Assembly: GCA_013398955.1 (NCBI GenBank)
Contig: VWPU01008506.1
Coordinates: forward strand, 62,001-126,000
Direction: 5' to 3'
Length of the DNA stretch: 64,000 nucleotides
From: Callaeas wilsoni
Lineage: Eukaryota; Chordata; Aves; Passeriformes; Callaeidae
In this document: positions 39,001 to 51,300 of the stretch, piece after piece
How the letters are laid out: every line of letters starts with the position of its first letter
How positions within the stretch are numbered: position 1 is the first letter of the stretch
The notes under the pieces: model-generated
What the model was told of the DNA's origin: nothing
Seen by the model: the letters and a program-made list of their open reading frames with translations, nothing else
Databases searched by the model: none
Made by a program: the position numbers and the translations under genes

Positions 39001-40390
39001 TCTCTATCTATGCATTCTGCCCAACAATGCCCACTTAGCATCTGTACACGATACATACAGCAGGTAATGAGACAGCACTGGGATGGAAGCATTCAGCAGT
39101 AAATTGCACAGGGCCATGACATCTCACAAGAAAGGTGTTTGAGAATTCCTATCACAGGAGCACATGGTTTTTAAACTAACAAGAGTAATTTTCACCTGAC
39201 AGTGACAGTAAAGGTCATCTTCTGTTGTACCTGCTGGGTATAAAATTAAAAGAAATCACCTGGAGGACACAATCAGAATGAACTAGATCATCTCTCAGAA
39301 TTAGAGTTTGCTAGGGGATTACTTAAAGGCTTTAGTCTGAATAGGTATGAGCTTATGCAGCTTTGATGACTCTGAAACTCTACCGACTCAGCAGAAACAT
39401 TAAGTCTATCAAAGAACGCCTGGAAAAGATTAAGTGTGTAGGAAAATCAGTAATCAAGACTTGTAGGCCAGGTTCTTTCAGGCAACTGTGTTGCATAATA
39501 AGACCTAAGGGGAAAAAAAAAATCGTTTCACAGACTCCCAGTCAGGGAGAAGAGACTAAATATTTCAGCAGCTTTTAGTTCCTTAGTTCCCTTCTTAGTT
39601 TTGTTTTTTGGTTTTTTTTAACTTCCACGCCAAAGAATAAGCCCACGCACACACTGAAGAATTAACTGCTTGCATTCAAGTTCTCACAGTTACACCAAAG
39701 ATAATGGTATGAACCAGTGCTACAGAATTTTGATTCCTGAAAGGATTCTTGTGCAAGTTTACAGTCTTAGGAAAAACAAACAAAAACACTTATTAGATTT
39801 TATTATTCAGTATTTCATAGTCATGACCTTCTTTTAAAAAAAAAATTGGGGATTCCCTTTAGGCAATTACTAATGCTTTGCTTGCTTTTCTCTCTTCGTG
39901 TCCACAGATCCTTAAAAACCATTATCAAGTCAAAACAAAGACACTAACTTAACAGCAGATTATGTGGACACAGATTGAAGGACATGAACACCTCAAGTCA
40001 CCTATCTCTTGACAGTTCACTTAGGTCACATTGAGATGAAAAAAAAACCTTCAGGGAGCTTGAAGCTAGAAAGTAACTTTTCTTGGAAAGATGCTTTTCA
40101 TCTCTGTTTCAAACCATTCTTTTCTGAAATAAACTTATATCAAATAATTTAATTCAATGCATTTTATCATTACTACTTACGTAAGTGCAAGGGGGTTCTG
40201 CATTTTCTACAAGAAAACAAGAACTTTTTAAAAATCATGTTCCTTTATGAAACCCATCAGAATCTGGATGTGGGAAAGTCAGCATGTACCATAGGACAGG
40301 TGTCAAAAGGTTTAATATTGTTTTTTCCAAGAGCCACCTTCACATCATTTTCCTGCTTCCCAAGTAACCCTCTCACATTTCTCTTCTCCT

Positions 40391-40446
40391 CACAATGGGA
40401 ATGCTTCAGAGGCTGTCCCACAATGGGAATGCTTCAGAGGCTGTCC
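40391..40446. repeat. Perfect 28-base tandem duplication
   Basis: Two identical adjacent copies of a 28-base unit (starting CACAATGGGAATGCTTCAGA and ending GGCTGTCC), followed by a third CAC that begins a diverged continuation. Perfect identity suggests a recent replication slippage. It lies in an intron. Confidence 0.97.
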
Positions 40447-41355
40447 CACTGTGCCATCTCAGCAGCCTTGAGGGCATATCCTGACCTGCACTGAACCTAC
40501 TGCAAGTAAGGGCAGGCTGGGGGGGATTGTTGTGGAAGCACCTGAAGAAAACACAAAAGGCCACCCCATATCCAGAGTTCTGCTGCTTCTCTTACATCAA
40601 CTCTTGCTCTTGTTCTTAACACTTGGCAGTGCAGTTTATGCATGGGAAAACACTAACCACCCTTTCAGAAAGCTAAAGGTCCAACTTCCAGTATTATGGA
40701 CAGACTAAGAATTGGGTGAACTGGAAAAACTGAGATACGTAGGGACTGAGAGGCTCATGCCTGCAGTGCTCAGTGGAGTATCACACTGACATTTGAGGCT
40801 CATAAAAACTTGCCACAGATTTAATTTTTTTTCAAAAGCATGGAGAACTCTTTCCAGATTCAAAGAAAACCACAGACCGAAATAAATCCACCTCAGCAGC
40901 ATCCGTCCGTGCAGAAAACTAAAAAAATTATTTTCACTGTAGCACTGCATAGTATTATTTTTATCAAACAAATCTGTATTGAGATTGAAATCTTAAAAAA
41001 AAAAAGGAGGGGGAGCAAACCAAAACAACCAAGCTAGTTCTGCACTGCCATTAACATTAAGAATGTAGGTTTATATATATATATCTCTTCTCCACGCCCC
41101 ATTTTTTTGTGTTGCTGTCTTCAGGACTGGATTTCTCTGACAAGACTCAGGACCACCTCTTTTCCTCCTCTCTTCTGACTGTAATACATTTTGTGTCTTT
41201 TTTTAGGCAAAGAATTATAGTGCTTGAGGCTGCAGAAGCTCACAAGCTGCTTATACCAACTTGCCTTTCTGAGAATGGTTAATTTTGCCTGCTTCAGTAT
41301 CATAATAAAACACCCTAAGGCACATGAAATAATACCCAAGGGAGCTCGTGCTCAC

Positions 41356-41566
41356 CTGATGACAGGGTCCTGTTATGCTGTTGGCCCACTTGATGCATGC
41401 TTTGCTGTAGTAGACTCAGGCATTCTCCAAGGCAGCTCAGAGTGGCAGCAGAGGTAGCTTTTAAAAGTAGCAAGTCCTGATCCAAGGCAGTAAGGGGTCC
41501 AGAATTTGGGAGAGCTTCAATGGCTTGTACAAGATTCTTCTGTTGTCCTTCAGCTTGGCTCATGAC
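41356..41566 (-). CDS. OSBPL10: OSBPL10 coding exon: helical, predicted coiled-coil segment
   Basis: 211 bases, phase 0 in and phase 1 out. The acceptor is GGACCTTTTCAG and the donor CAG|GTGAGC. The protein begins [20 protein letters not shown], continues through [20 protein letters not shown] and ends [13 protein letters not shown] plus one base. Regular Leu and Ala spacing indicates amphipathic helices. In ORP9, ORP10 and ORP11 this region is reported to support heterodimer formation, which is how ORP10 and ORP11 reach ER contact sites through ORP9; that role is taken from the family, not from this sequence. The open frame runs beyond both splice sites, so the boundaries rest on the splice consensus and on phase agreement with the neighbouring exons. 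Confidence 0.96.
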
Positions 41567-44500
41567 CTGAAAAGGTCCAAAAACATCTGCTGTCATAGGA
41601 AATATCACTATGCAGCTGTTAAATTCTTATGAATTGAAATAGTGACTAAATGTGAAAAACTACCACAAATGGATGTTAATGTTCTGATCCAAACATACCG
41701 TATACTCACCTACAAAAACGAAGGGCTTGAGACTACCAAAGGCCTGTAAAAATGTCAAGACTATGTTAGAGAAAATAGTCTCTTAAAATAGTAGGTTCAC
41801 AGTAGGTTTAATAGTGACTCATACTTTCTGAAAGTCTTTGTAAGGACAAGTATGAAAATTCTACTTCCTTCTCCATTATTAATTTAGGCTTAGATTTTCT
41901 TGCTTTTGTACATGATCTGAGACACCCAAGGAGGTTACGCTGTCCCTCCTTTCCTACATAAAGTATCTAATCACAGTTTAAGAATGGGCAATATCCATTT
42001 CTCAAACATCACTAAGGAACTGTTTCTAGAAAATGCAGTAATTTTTAAGTTTACAGACATTAGCATAGGAAGTAACTTAGAGTACTTATTTCATATCCAA
42101 TATGAATACCAGCTGTCAGGCAGAAAGTTAACCTCTTTCTAGATTTGGACCATTCAGATGAAGACAAAAGGGGTGCTTGTACAGCAGGTAAAAACAGTAT
42201 TTGAGCAGGCTGCTCTTTAAGCAAATTGGCAAGCTTTCAAAATCCTAAAGCCAAAAGAAAATGGAGATGTTCAAAATTTCTCTTGCCAATTTTACAGCCT
42301 GTAGGAAATTATATATGCACATGACAAGCTTCTTACACTTACCTTGCAAAAAACTTATTGCAAAAACTTACAGGTTTACACTTGAGGTATCCAAAGCTTT
42401 CAGAAATATAAATCTGAAGACATCATAAAAAACAAATATTCAAACTCCATTTGTCCACACTACTGTACTGTAAAAATGTATTATGAATGTCCTGATTTTT
42501 TTATTACCATTATTATATTTTCAAGTATGGTGAGTTTCCTGCAGCCTTCCTACACTAAATTGACTGATCAAAAAATATATGTTGAGTGCACTGAAAAGCT
42601 AGAAAGAAAACTGAACTCAGAGATGCAAATAACCATTCTTGCAAAAAAAGAGTAGAATTACAAAAAAAAGCTGCTGTTGCAGTTCGTAAATTTAGCCAAA
42701 TGCCTTGCTGAAGGTTAACATGACATTTTAATAATCAACATTTAAAACAGAGGCCAAAACTTCAGTAAAAGCCACAGAAAATTTTCATTCCCTTTGACAG
42801 AAAACAAGACCTCTCAGAAGGTTACACAGACCCCTCCAATATGCAGCTTTAGGGAACCACAGAATCCCAGGCAGTGATCTGCTTTCAGAAGTCACACAAC
42901 ATGAACCTGAGCTCCACAGCATGGGCAAGGCAGCTGCTTCAAAGATAAAGCAAAAACAAAAATACCACAGACACACACTTATGCAAGTATTCCTCCTTCA
43001 GGGAAAGAGCACAAGGAGGCAAACTGAAGGAACAGCTAGGAGACAAAAGATGACCGGCTCCCTGGAAGACTAAACAATATAATTGTATGGAAAACTGCTT
43101 CTCTCCTTTTCCCATCCTGCATAAGAGTGCGAAATCGAAAACCTGATATTCTCATACTTCACAGTGACAGAAATGTTCTATTTTCATTTCCAACTGACTA
43201 GTTTTCCTACTTTTTTTTTTTGGGGGGGGGGGGGAAGCAGCTTACAATTCCAAGATTTGCTCTCATAAAAAATAAAATCAAAAATAATATCAAAAGTAAA
43301 ACTTTGAAAACTTCAAACATTTTCCCTTCCCCCTTAATAAAGGACAACTATATTCTTTTGTAGGTGAGACAGGAGCATAAGATAAACTGATCACAGAGCT
43401 TAGAAAACATTTGGAAAATCAACTGAATGTTTGTAGCTATCACGCAGCCCAAAACTCTCCAGGCTTTTGTCAGCTGTATTCTTCCTAGATTAGGAGAAAT
43501 TTCAATAAAATCAATGATTTATTCTACCTTTATCCAAAACAAGGTGTTGGTCTGAGTCCAACTGTTTCATGGCTGACCTAATACAGCTTTCCAGCAGCCT
43601 TGGGATTCATGTTTTCCTTGCTACCTAGTTTCATGTTACAGTTGTGATACCAGCAGCTGTTCTACAGATCTGACACAGCAGAAGACATCTGGAACAGCAA
43701 CTTCTGTGTAGGATTCAAAGTATTAGAACTTGCTGAACATTTATAGCTCAAGCACTGATCAAAACCACACTGTTTACGGTGCTGAATGAGTAGAATAAAG
43801 ATGAAAAACCTCCCCTATTCTAAACTGACTGATCAACTCTAGCACAAAAAGGGAAAGGAAATCACATATATTGTTGAAATAAATAACTGAGCTTTTTTTA
43901 CATGCTTGCCAATTTTTTTTTTGAAGACCTTGACAAAAGATTTCAGAAGAGCTGAAGTGTAGTTGTTCTGCAGAGAGTCTATCAAGAAGGAGCTAACACA
44001 AAAACACCAAACCATACAAGATGAAACTCATTAAACACATTAACCCTTAGCAGGACAACCACTAAGTCATGCAGTTCAGCATCATCCTCTGTCTTACTGG
44101 TGGGTCTGTTTTTTGCTTTCTCCCAGGAGAGGAGAGGCAAAATGCTTGACTTATTAGCACTCTAAGATAGTTTCAAAACGAGAATGAAAAGCTTTGATTT
44201 TGTGAAAGGTAAGTTTAAGTTTCCTTTTCCAAAGTGAAATAACTTGCCTAATTTTGAATGACTTTGCTCTTACATGGAGTTATTTTAGCACCTTACAATT
44301 CTCCATCCTTCCCATTTGCAAATATAGACAGCTCAAAGTAGTAGTTCTCTACTTGTAGTAACAACAAAGGCTGTTTGTCCCTGTCTCCTCACCAAATCTC
44401 AACTGATTTCTCTTTCCACTCTTGTTTTGGATTTGACACCTCCTCTTCATCTACATATTCTTCTCATAATATCACAAAAAACTGCACATTCTCAGAAATG

Positions 44501-44835
44501 CACTGGAACTTCAAAAATACAACTTTATGATAGATGTACAATAAAAAACCTGAAAGAAGCATGAGGACTACATGTATTAAAAGGAATTATATGTGTGCAA
44601 ATATCTAGCGCATTAGTAGGCCTGCATTTACTTAATTCCAAAATGTTCAGCAAGAGGAAGCCTCGTCCTAGGAAGACACCAGCTCAAATGCATGGTTTGC
44701 TTCTTCCTCCATCTTCTGCCTGACGCAGGAGAACAAGCAGGTGACATGTGTTCCCTAGTAAGAGCTGCTCCTGAAGCATGAAGGAGATTCACACCTTTTA
44801 GCCTGCCAGAAACTCTCAGGTATTGCCCGTGTTCT
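41567..44835. other. OSBPL10: OSBPL10 intron, left part of the 20.2 kb intron
   Basis: AT-rich, no recognised exon or interspersed repeat. Holds the T11-G13 tract. Confidence 0.6.
43211..43234. repeat. T11-G13 homopolymer junction
   Basis: Eleven T directly followed by thirteen G on the plus strand. The G run is long enough to stack into a quadruplex-like form; on the gene strand it is C13-A11. Sequencing length here is unreliable. Confidence 0.93.
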
Positions 44836-45750
44836 TGTGGTGGGTTGACTTTGGCTGGCACCCAGTGTCCACCACTTACCCTCCCTAGCTGAACAACAAA
44901 AAGTTTGGGGGTTGAGACAAGAACAGGGAGGTCACCCAACAACCATCACAGGTAAAACAGACTCGACTCAGGGAAATTAGCTTAATTGGTACCAGTCAGA
45001 GTACCGTAATGAGAAAATAAAACCACATCTTACTTTTCCCCCACCCCTCCCTTCTGCCCAGGCTTAACTTCACTCCCAGTTTCACTACCTCATTCCCCAG
45101 AGCAGCACAGAGGGACAGTTAGGGGGAGTTACAGCCTGTTCATAGCACATTGTCTGTGCCACTCCATCCTCCTTGCTCCCTTCCCCTGATCCAGCATGGG
45201 AAACGGTCCTGCACGAACTGCCCCAGCGCAGGTCTCTTGCAGGGTCAAGTCCTGTCAGCAAACCTGCTTCAGCCTGCACTTCCCACAGGCCCCCAGCCTC
45301 TTTCAGGCATCCATGTGCTCTGGCAGCAGGTCCTCCACGGGCTGTAAGTGGATCTCTGCTCACCATGGACCTTCACGGGCTGCAGAGGGACATCCTGCTT
45401 CACCATGGGCTGCACCACGGCCTGCAGGGAAATCCCTGCTCCAGTACGTGGAGCACCACCTTCCCCTCCCTCATCACTGGCCTTGGTGTCTGCAGTTGCT
45501 TCTCTCACATATTCTCACTCCTCTCTCATCTGGCTGCTGTTGAGCAGCAATTCTTCCCTCCTTCTTAAATCTGTTATCCCAGAGAATCTACCACCATGGC
45601 CAATGGGCTCGGGCTTGGCCAGCTGCGGGACCATCTTGGAGCCAGTTGGCCTTGGCTCTGTCAGACATGGGGAAGCTTCTGGCAGCTTCTCACAGAAGCC
45701 ATATCTGTGGCCCTTCTCCTGCCAAAACCTTGCCAAGCAAAGCCAATACA
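44836..45750 (-). mobile_element. Solo LTR of an avian endogenous retrovirus (copy 2)
   Basis: 915 bases, on the minus strand from TGTATTGGCTTTGCTTGGCA to AAGTCAACCCACCACA. It is flanked by GTTCT at 44831-44835 and ATTCT at 45751-45755, a 5-base target-site duplication with one mismatch, which fixes both ends. It is the same family as copy 1, sharing GGGATAACAGATTTAAGAAG, the CTGCAGACACCAAGGCCAGT block and the internal repeats. It has fewer internal repeats than copy 1 and its AATAAA position has drifted to ACCAATTAA. No internal retroviral genes adjoin it: a solo LTR in sense with OSBPL10. Confidence 0.93.
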
Positions 45751-48240
45751 ATTCTCCTGAATAACACTACACTCAAAGAAACCTGCCATCCAATGACCCT
45801 CTCATGAATGTCAGAATGCAACAGGACACATCTGTGGTGTTTTCCTCTGTAGGTCATCCCCTCCCTACCACTTGCTCCAAAAAAGACAATCCACAGCTTT
45901 TGTTACTGCCTGCTGCCTCCTCTTCAGGGCTGATCTTAACATCCTGTGTGACTGCTTGCCCTACTTACCCCAGCCACAGCAACTGCTACCTACTCCTTCA
46001 CAGCGGGAACTGCACCTCCTGGGTCTTCCTGCTGTGAACACATAGCCAACCATGATGTAAGAGACCAAACACTTATGTGACAAGAATCCAAACAAATGGT
46101 AAGAAGAAATGACTAATTCTCAGGGTTATCGCCACTGTATGTGGAAGACAAACAGAAAAAGCCATGAGATACCCTAAGTTTGCAAAGAAATTTATTTCAG
46201 ACATAATAAGATAAAAGAACATTCTTTCATGTGGTAAATAAGCTAAAATTAGTTATTAAAAATTAATTTAGGAAGTAAAAATGAAAAATTGAAGTGCTAC
46301 TTTCCATGCTAAAAGAAAAAAAATACAGGAATTCAACATTTTGTTAAAATACTAGATGATACATTAATCTTTCCCATGCAGAGAAACCATCTTACAAAAT
46401 CTGAATGCCATTTTTGATTTAAGGCTTCAATTTGTTTCTGAAACTAGAAAGAGAAAGGGACAGATTCCAGATTATTAAGTATAATAATAAATAATCTCTA
46501 TTCAAGATTTTTCCTCCCATCCTACAAGAAAAATAAATAGAAACGTCAAACGAAGAAAACTGAATAGCCACACCTGAATGTAAGAGCATATGATTGCTTT
46601 TGACATGATTTTATTTTAAATGCTTTTGTTACCCAGACAACAAGCAGAAGTCTGTTTGTCTAAGACAGACGTGTATTATCAGAACATCCTTCTTTCTAGA
46701 ATTATTGATCCTATGGGATTTCACCCAATTAACACAGTGCATCGCAACAACCTAAAGGAAACACCAGCTTTATGCCATCTGTAAAACTACTCAATCCACA
46801 GCTGCCGCAGGGGCACCTCCCAAGACAGTGACTTCAGCTTCCTCAAAGCAAAGGCAGAATGACATCAGTGATATTACCTCAGAGGGCAAGCAGGCACTTC
46901 TCCCTTTGCCACACGGGCCATGTGGAGCTGGCCAAGAAAATAAGTAGCATCACCAATCCTGTCTTTCTACATAATGATTTAAATACTTCAGATCATCCTA
47001 CCCTTTTTTAGAGTATAAAACATGAGGGAGATTCTTCAGACCACACCAGCCACAATCCAATACACGTATGAGCAATTTCAATTTTAGGTTACATTTTAGT
47101 GTTGATCACACAACTGAATCCTTTTATAGCCGGTATTAAGATATGCCTACTCATGCATGAGGAAAAATCCAAAACACTCCAGAGGAAAAGGAAAATTTTT
47201 TTTAGTACTGAAAACCCATAGAAATTCCGTATCATCAAGCTCCTCTGTGACATGCTAGAAATCATTCATGAAGGAGACATTCTGCTCCATCAGTTAATAA
47301 CTCTTTTTCTCTACTGTAGTAATCTCTGCACACCATTGCCAGCAGAACGTGGTCTGCCGACTCATCTGTAGGCAATTCGTCTGAAAGATTTAAAGCAGTG
47401 ATTTTTGTTTTTAAATCCTTCCCATTACTGACTGCATGCAAGTTAAAAACAGTTATTAAAAACCCAAGAAAATAAACAGCACAATAAAAAGTGCTTATAT
47501 GAAAAACAGAGCATCTGTAAAAATAAACAGTTGTGTGGAAAAATCTTTAGACACTTAAATAGTAATAGAAATGCCACACGCATCACTTCCTTAAAACTCT
47601 AAGTCAAGCTGTCCTTGTGAGAAGTTTACTGCTTTAAAAGACTGGGAAATAGCCAGTTTGCTGCTTCACTCTTTTTTGGCAGGATTTGATTGATTGGTGC
47701 TTCATTTAGGGTAGGGGTTTTTTAGTAAGGTGTAAAATGAAAACACAGTCTCTCTCTGTCTGACACATACACGCACACACTCTTTCTGGAAATACTAGTT
47801 TTTTGCTTTTTAGAAAATAGACCAGAAAAATAATTTTTTAGAAGACATTGGGAAAGGACAGGAGGTGAGACCAACTTTTCAAACTACTCTAGAATAAGTC
47901 ACAAGTCATACATGAGTTAGGACATTTAACCATTGTTAAACATGCATATTTCACAGGGGTTTGGATTTTTTTCTTTTATTTCATAGAAAGCACTGTTTTC
48001 CTTAAAAGCAAAAGCAGATGAAGAGCAGAAAAGTCCACACACAAAAATTCAAAACTTTTTAAGTCACTGTAAATGTGATATATTGTGTTGCCACATGAAC
48101 CTAATACAGTCATCAATTCTGACCTTGAGCAAGGACTCCTCTTGCAATCTTGACCTGTATTTCATCAACACCACAAACTGCCATATTGTAAAGATCAAAA
48201 GTTAAAACACACAGCCAGTAAAAGTAGAATATATGCTTAT
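45751..48240. other. OSBPL10: OSBPL10 intron, no gene seen
   Basis: AT-rich intron without a recognised feature. Confidence 0.6.
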
Positions 48241-48241
48241 A

Positions 48242-48297
<56 letters not shown>

Positions 48298-48301
48298 TAC
48301 A
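48241..48301. repeat. (TG)n(TA)n(CA)n compound palindrome
   Basis: About four TG units, then some 19 TA units, then five CA units. The two ends are complementary, so the whole ~58 bases can fold into one long hairpin or cruciform. The short ORF with an I-Y repeat at 48113-48304 is an artefact of it. Confidence 0.95.
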
Positions 48302-51300
48302 CATCTATCAAGAATATATCAAAATGTATGATACTGATACCTGGAACTCCATTGTCACTACAGCAATCGCATCAGTCACTAATTGGACACACTAGCTACT
48401 AATTCAGCTTGTATTCACAAATCCAATACTATTTCCATTACACTTGCCCACTTTCCACTATTTATTCTGAAAAGGGAAAGAGCATCAACACACATGCAAA
48501 AAGACTACTGTAAATACTGTTAATCATCAGCTCAGAAAGTATACCTTACCAATTGAGAAGTCTGACAAATGAAGGTAACTTCTACAAATACAGTAAATTT
48601 TCTTTTTTTTCAAATTTAGTGCTCTGTTGTTTTGAGTTAAGCATATCCACTACAGAGGAAGTGAACTTTTGCCTTGACTTAACTACTGAAGAGTTCTCAG
48701 ACTACTCAAGATCACTTGCTATGTCCATCTTACTACTTGACAAAAGAAATTTTCTGATCAAGATTTACAGACTTCACTCTCTTCTTCAGTAAAGTCACAT
48801 AACAGATCTTTCAATGGGATTCCATCTCCAGCATGCAAGCTAGGAAGACAAAATTACAGCTTAAAATATAACTAAGGTGAAATAACTAAGGACAGAGGTT
48901 GCTGCTGGAAGTACTCCAATAGCTAACAGAAATTTCTTATCAAGATGATTTTACACTTCAGCTTTTAAAGTATCCAGTGCAGAAACACGTACAAGACCAG
49001 ATGACCACCAGCAACATATCTGTACACTTTGGTTGCAATAAAAACTGACCCTCGGACCAAAACTTCCTTAAACTGTAAACAGGAAAGAATTCTACCCAAA
49101 GCTTCAATCTGGAGTAAGACCCAGAGTAGCCTCTGTGAACATTACTATGCTAATAACAAAAAATGTGTGAAGGAAGGATTCTAGAACATCAAGCAAGATA
49201 CTTTGAAAGCATCTTGGAAAGATGGAAACAGATAATGACATCCGTATCAGCTGTCCTTTCCTGATTACTGCTTCCCTCACATTACCGGGAATAAGCACGA
49301 AATTCTCCATTATTATCACCTCAGGGTAGCAGCCAGCTTGACCTCAATTATTTTAACGACGCAAACAATGAACATTAAAATTGGAATGACTTGTTATATA
49401 ATAGTTATTAAGGCTCAGACACGTCCATCCTATCAACAAAGCTTCAAAGCAGCAAGTTAATTTTCATTTGGCATGTAATTTGCAGACAGAGACATGAAAA
49501 GTGACAGAACAAACAGAACTCTACCTCTGACAATCAGAATGGAAGCTAATCACCAGGGCACATTTCTTCTTCTCTTCAGTCCTTGCCTCTGCTTTCTCAA
49601 TTCAATTTTTTCCCTCAAAGGAGAGTGAAAACAAGCTCTCTCCACCCCCATATGTTATTTTGTTTTCTTTTCCCTAACCAGGAACCCACACAATCTCTGT
49701 TACAGGAAAAACTGAAAAGTCAGTTGCTATATATCTTCATTGTCTCAGCTAACAAAACATTTTTTCCTTTGGGGTATTGTTTTGGCTTTTTGTGCTCAGC
49801 CTTCTCACCATGCACTCCACAGGGTGGTTCCTTGTGAGGAAAACCTTGCAGAACAAACCTCAAATGTCATCAGGACTGAGTCTAAAAGCGAAGTCTAAGA
49901 CAAACAGAAAAACAGGGAGTGGAGGAGGCAGGTTGGCTCAATTGTTTCCTGTTCTTAGCTACTCTTACCAATCTGCTGCTGCCCCACTGGTCACCATCAG
50001 CACCTCCTGGGGCTATGAGCTCTCCACAGACCTCAGCACAGGGTTTACTCTCCAGAGAGCAGCTCTTATTTACCTACTTCTGTCATGAAAATTTTGAATT
50101 GGCTAGTTAATTTTTCCATATACTAAACATGAAACTATGCTCCTTTCTTTACACGTTTGATTCCTATTTTATATCTTCCAATTCTGCAACTTAGACACTT
50201 ACTGCATATCCTTACAATATAATATAATTCTATTTTGCACAGACAACATTCATTAATCATTTGATGAACTACAGACATCTTCCAATTGGCCTACTATCCA
50301 GCAGTTTATTAATCACACCTGCAAGCTCCCCTGTTATCAGTTGCACTGCTATAAAAGTAAGACTTTCTATTTTGTAAGTCTGCATACTATTACTTCAGTC
50401 CATAAAGTTGCCAGATTTGGAGGAGAGAGGAAAAGGGGTACACAGGTCTTTTTTGCTGAATGGTCTGGAAGCCTTAAACATTCCTTGCAGTAGTAGAGGA
50501 GGAAAATTAATCTACCTTCTCATGAAATTCTCAGTTGGTTGCAGCTCAGGTATATGAGAGGAAGCTCCTCTCTTCCTCCCTTTAAAATAGGTAGAAGCTC
50601 AGCAAGAAAGGGAGCTGAGCTAACTACCTGTTTTACAAAAGCATGACTCTGCTTAGAAGAATGAAACACACGATATATTTAAAATATCTATCCCCAAACA
50701 TCAAAGAGTGTATGATATCTGTAATTGTCAGTGTTCTCTGGGACATCATAAAGACACTTTATTTGGATGCAAAACACTCCCATGGACAACCTGAGTGTTC
50801 TGAGTTTCCAAAGAAGTCCGCTTCTTACATCGGAGAAACAGAGACACCAGAGAGAGCTTCACAGCCCTTGCAACACAAATGGTTAGTAAAAAGGATCAAA
50901 GCAGTTCTGGCAGGATCCCTGAGAGTGCCTCCAGAAATCTCAGCAAAACAGCCCACCTCCTGCAGGCCAAAACAAATCAGATCCTTCCCTTTGCTACCCC
51001 CTTACCACACTTCCTTATGACCTTATAACCTTACAACTCCAGATGCAAGGTTAAATGCATGCTTTCTGTATTCAGTCTGTCCTCCTCACCTGAGAAATGA
51101 GCTACTGATTGACAGGCAACTGGGGGCAGGGGTAGACAGACTAGGACAAAAAGTTCAGATTTTGCCAGAGAATATTTAAGTAGACAATCTTGGATTTTCT
51201 AAACTAGAGGATGTTTTTAGTCTTAATCAATATGCTGATATATATTCAGCTTTCCTTGAGTGGCTTCATATTATACAGGTGGGGGAAGAAATGGGAGGGG

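Larger units (their letters stand above)
32832..41355. other. OSBPL10: OSBPL10 intron (8524 bases)
   Basis: Phase 1 intron between the exons at 41356-41566 and 32677-32831. AT-rich. It contains dispersed-repeat copy B and a 28-base tandem duplication; otherwise nothing recognisable. Confidence 0.7.

Noticed and set aside
20960..45750. The two LTRs as ends of one provirus
   Set aside because: They are 23 kb apart, differ clearly in length and sequence, and OSBPL10 exons lie between them, with no retroviral genes. They are independent solo LTRs.
45085..45764. Open frames of 79-138 codons
   Set aside because: Same reason: they are inside LTR copy 2 and on both strands.
48113..48304. 63-codon frame with Ile-Tyr repeats
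   Set aside because: Translation of the TA microsatellite.
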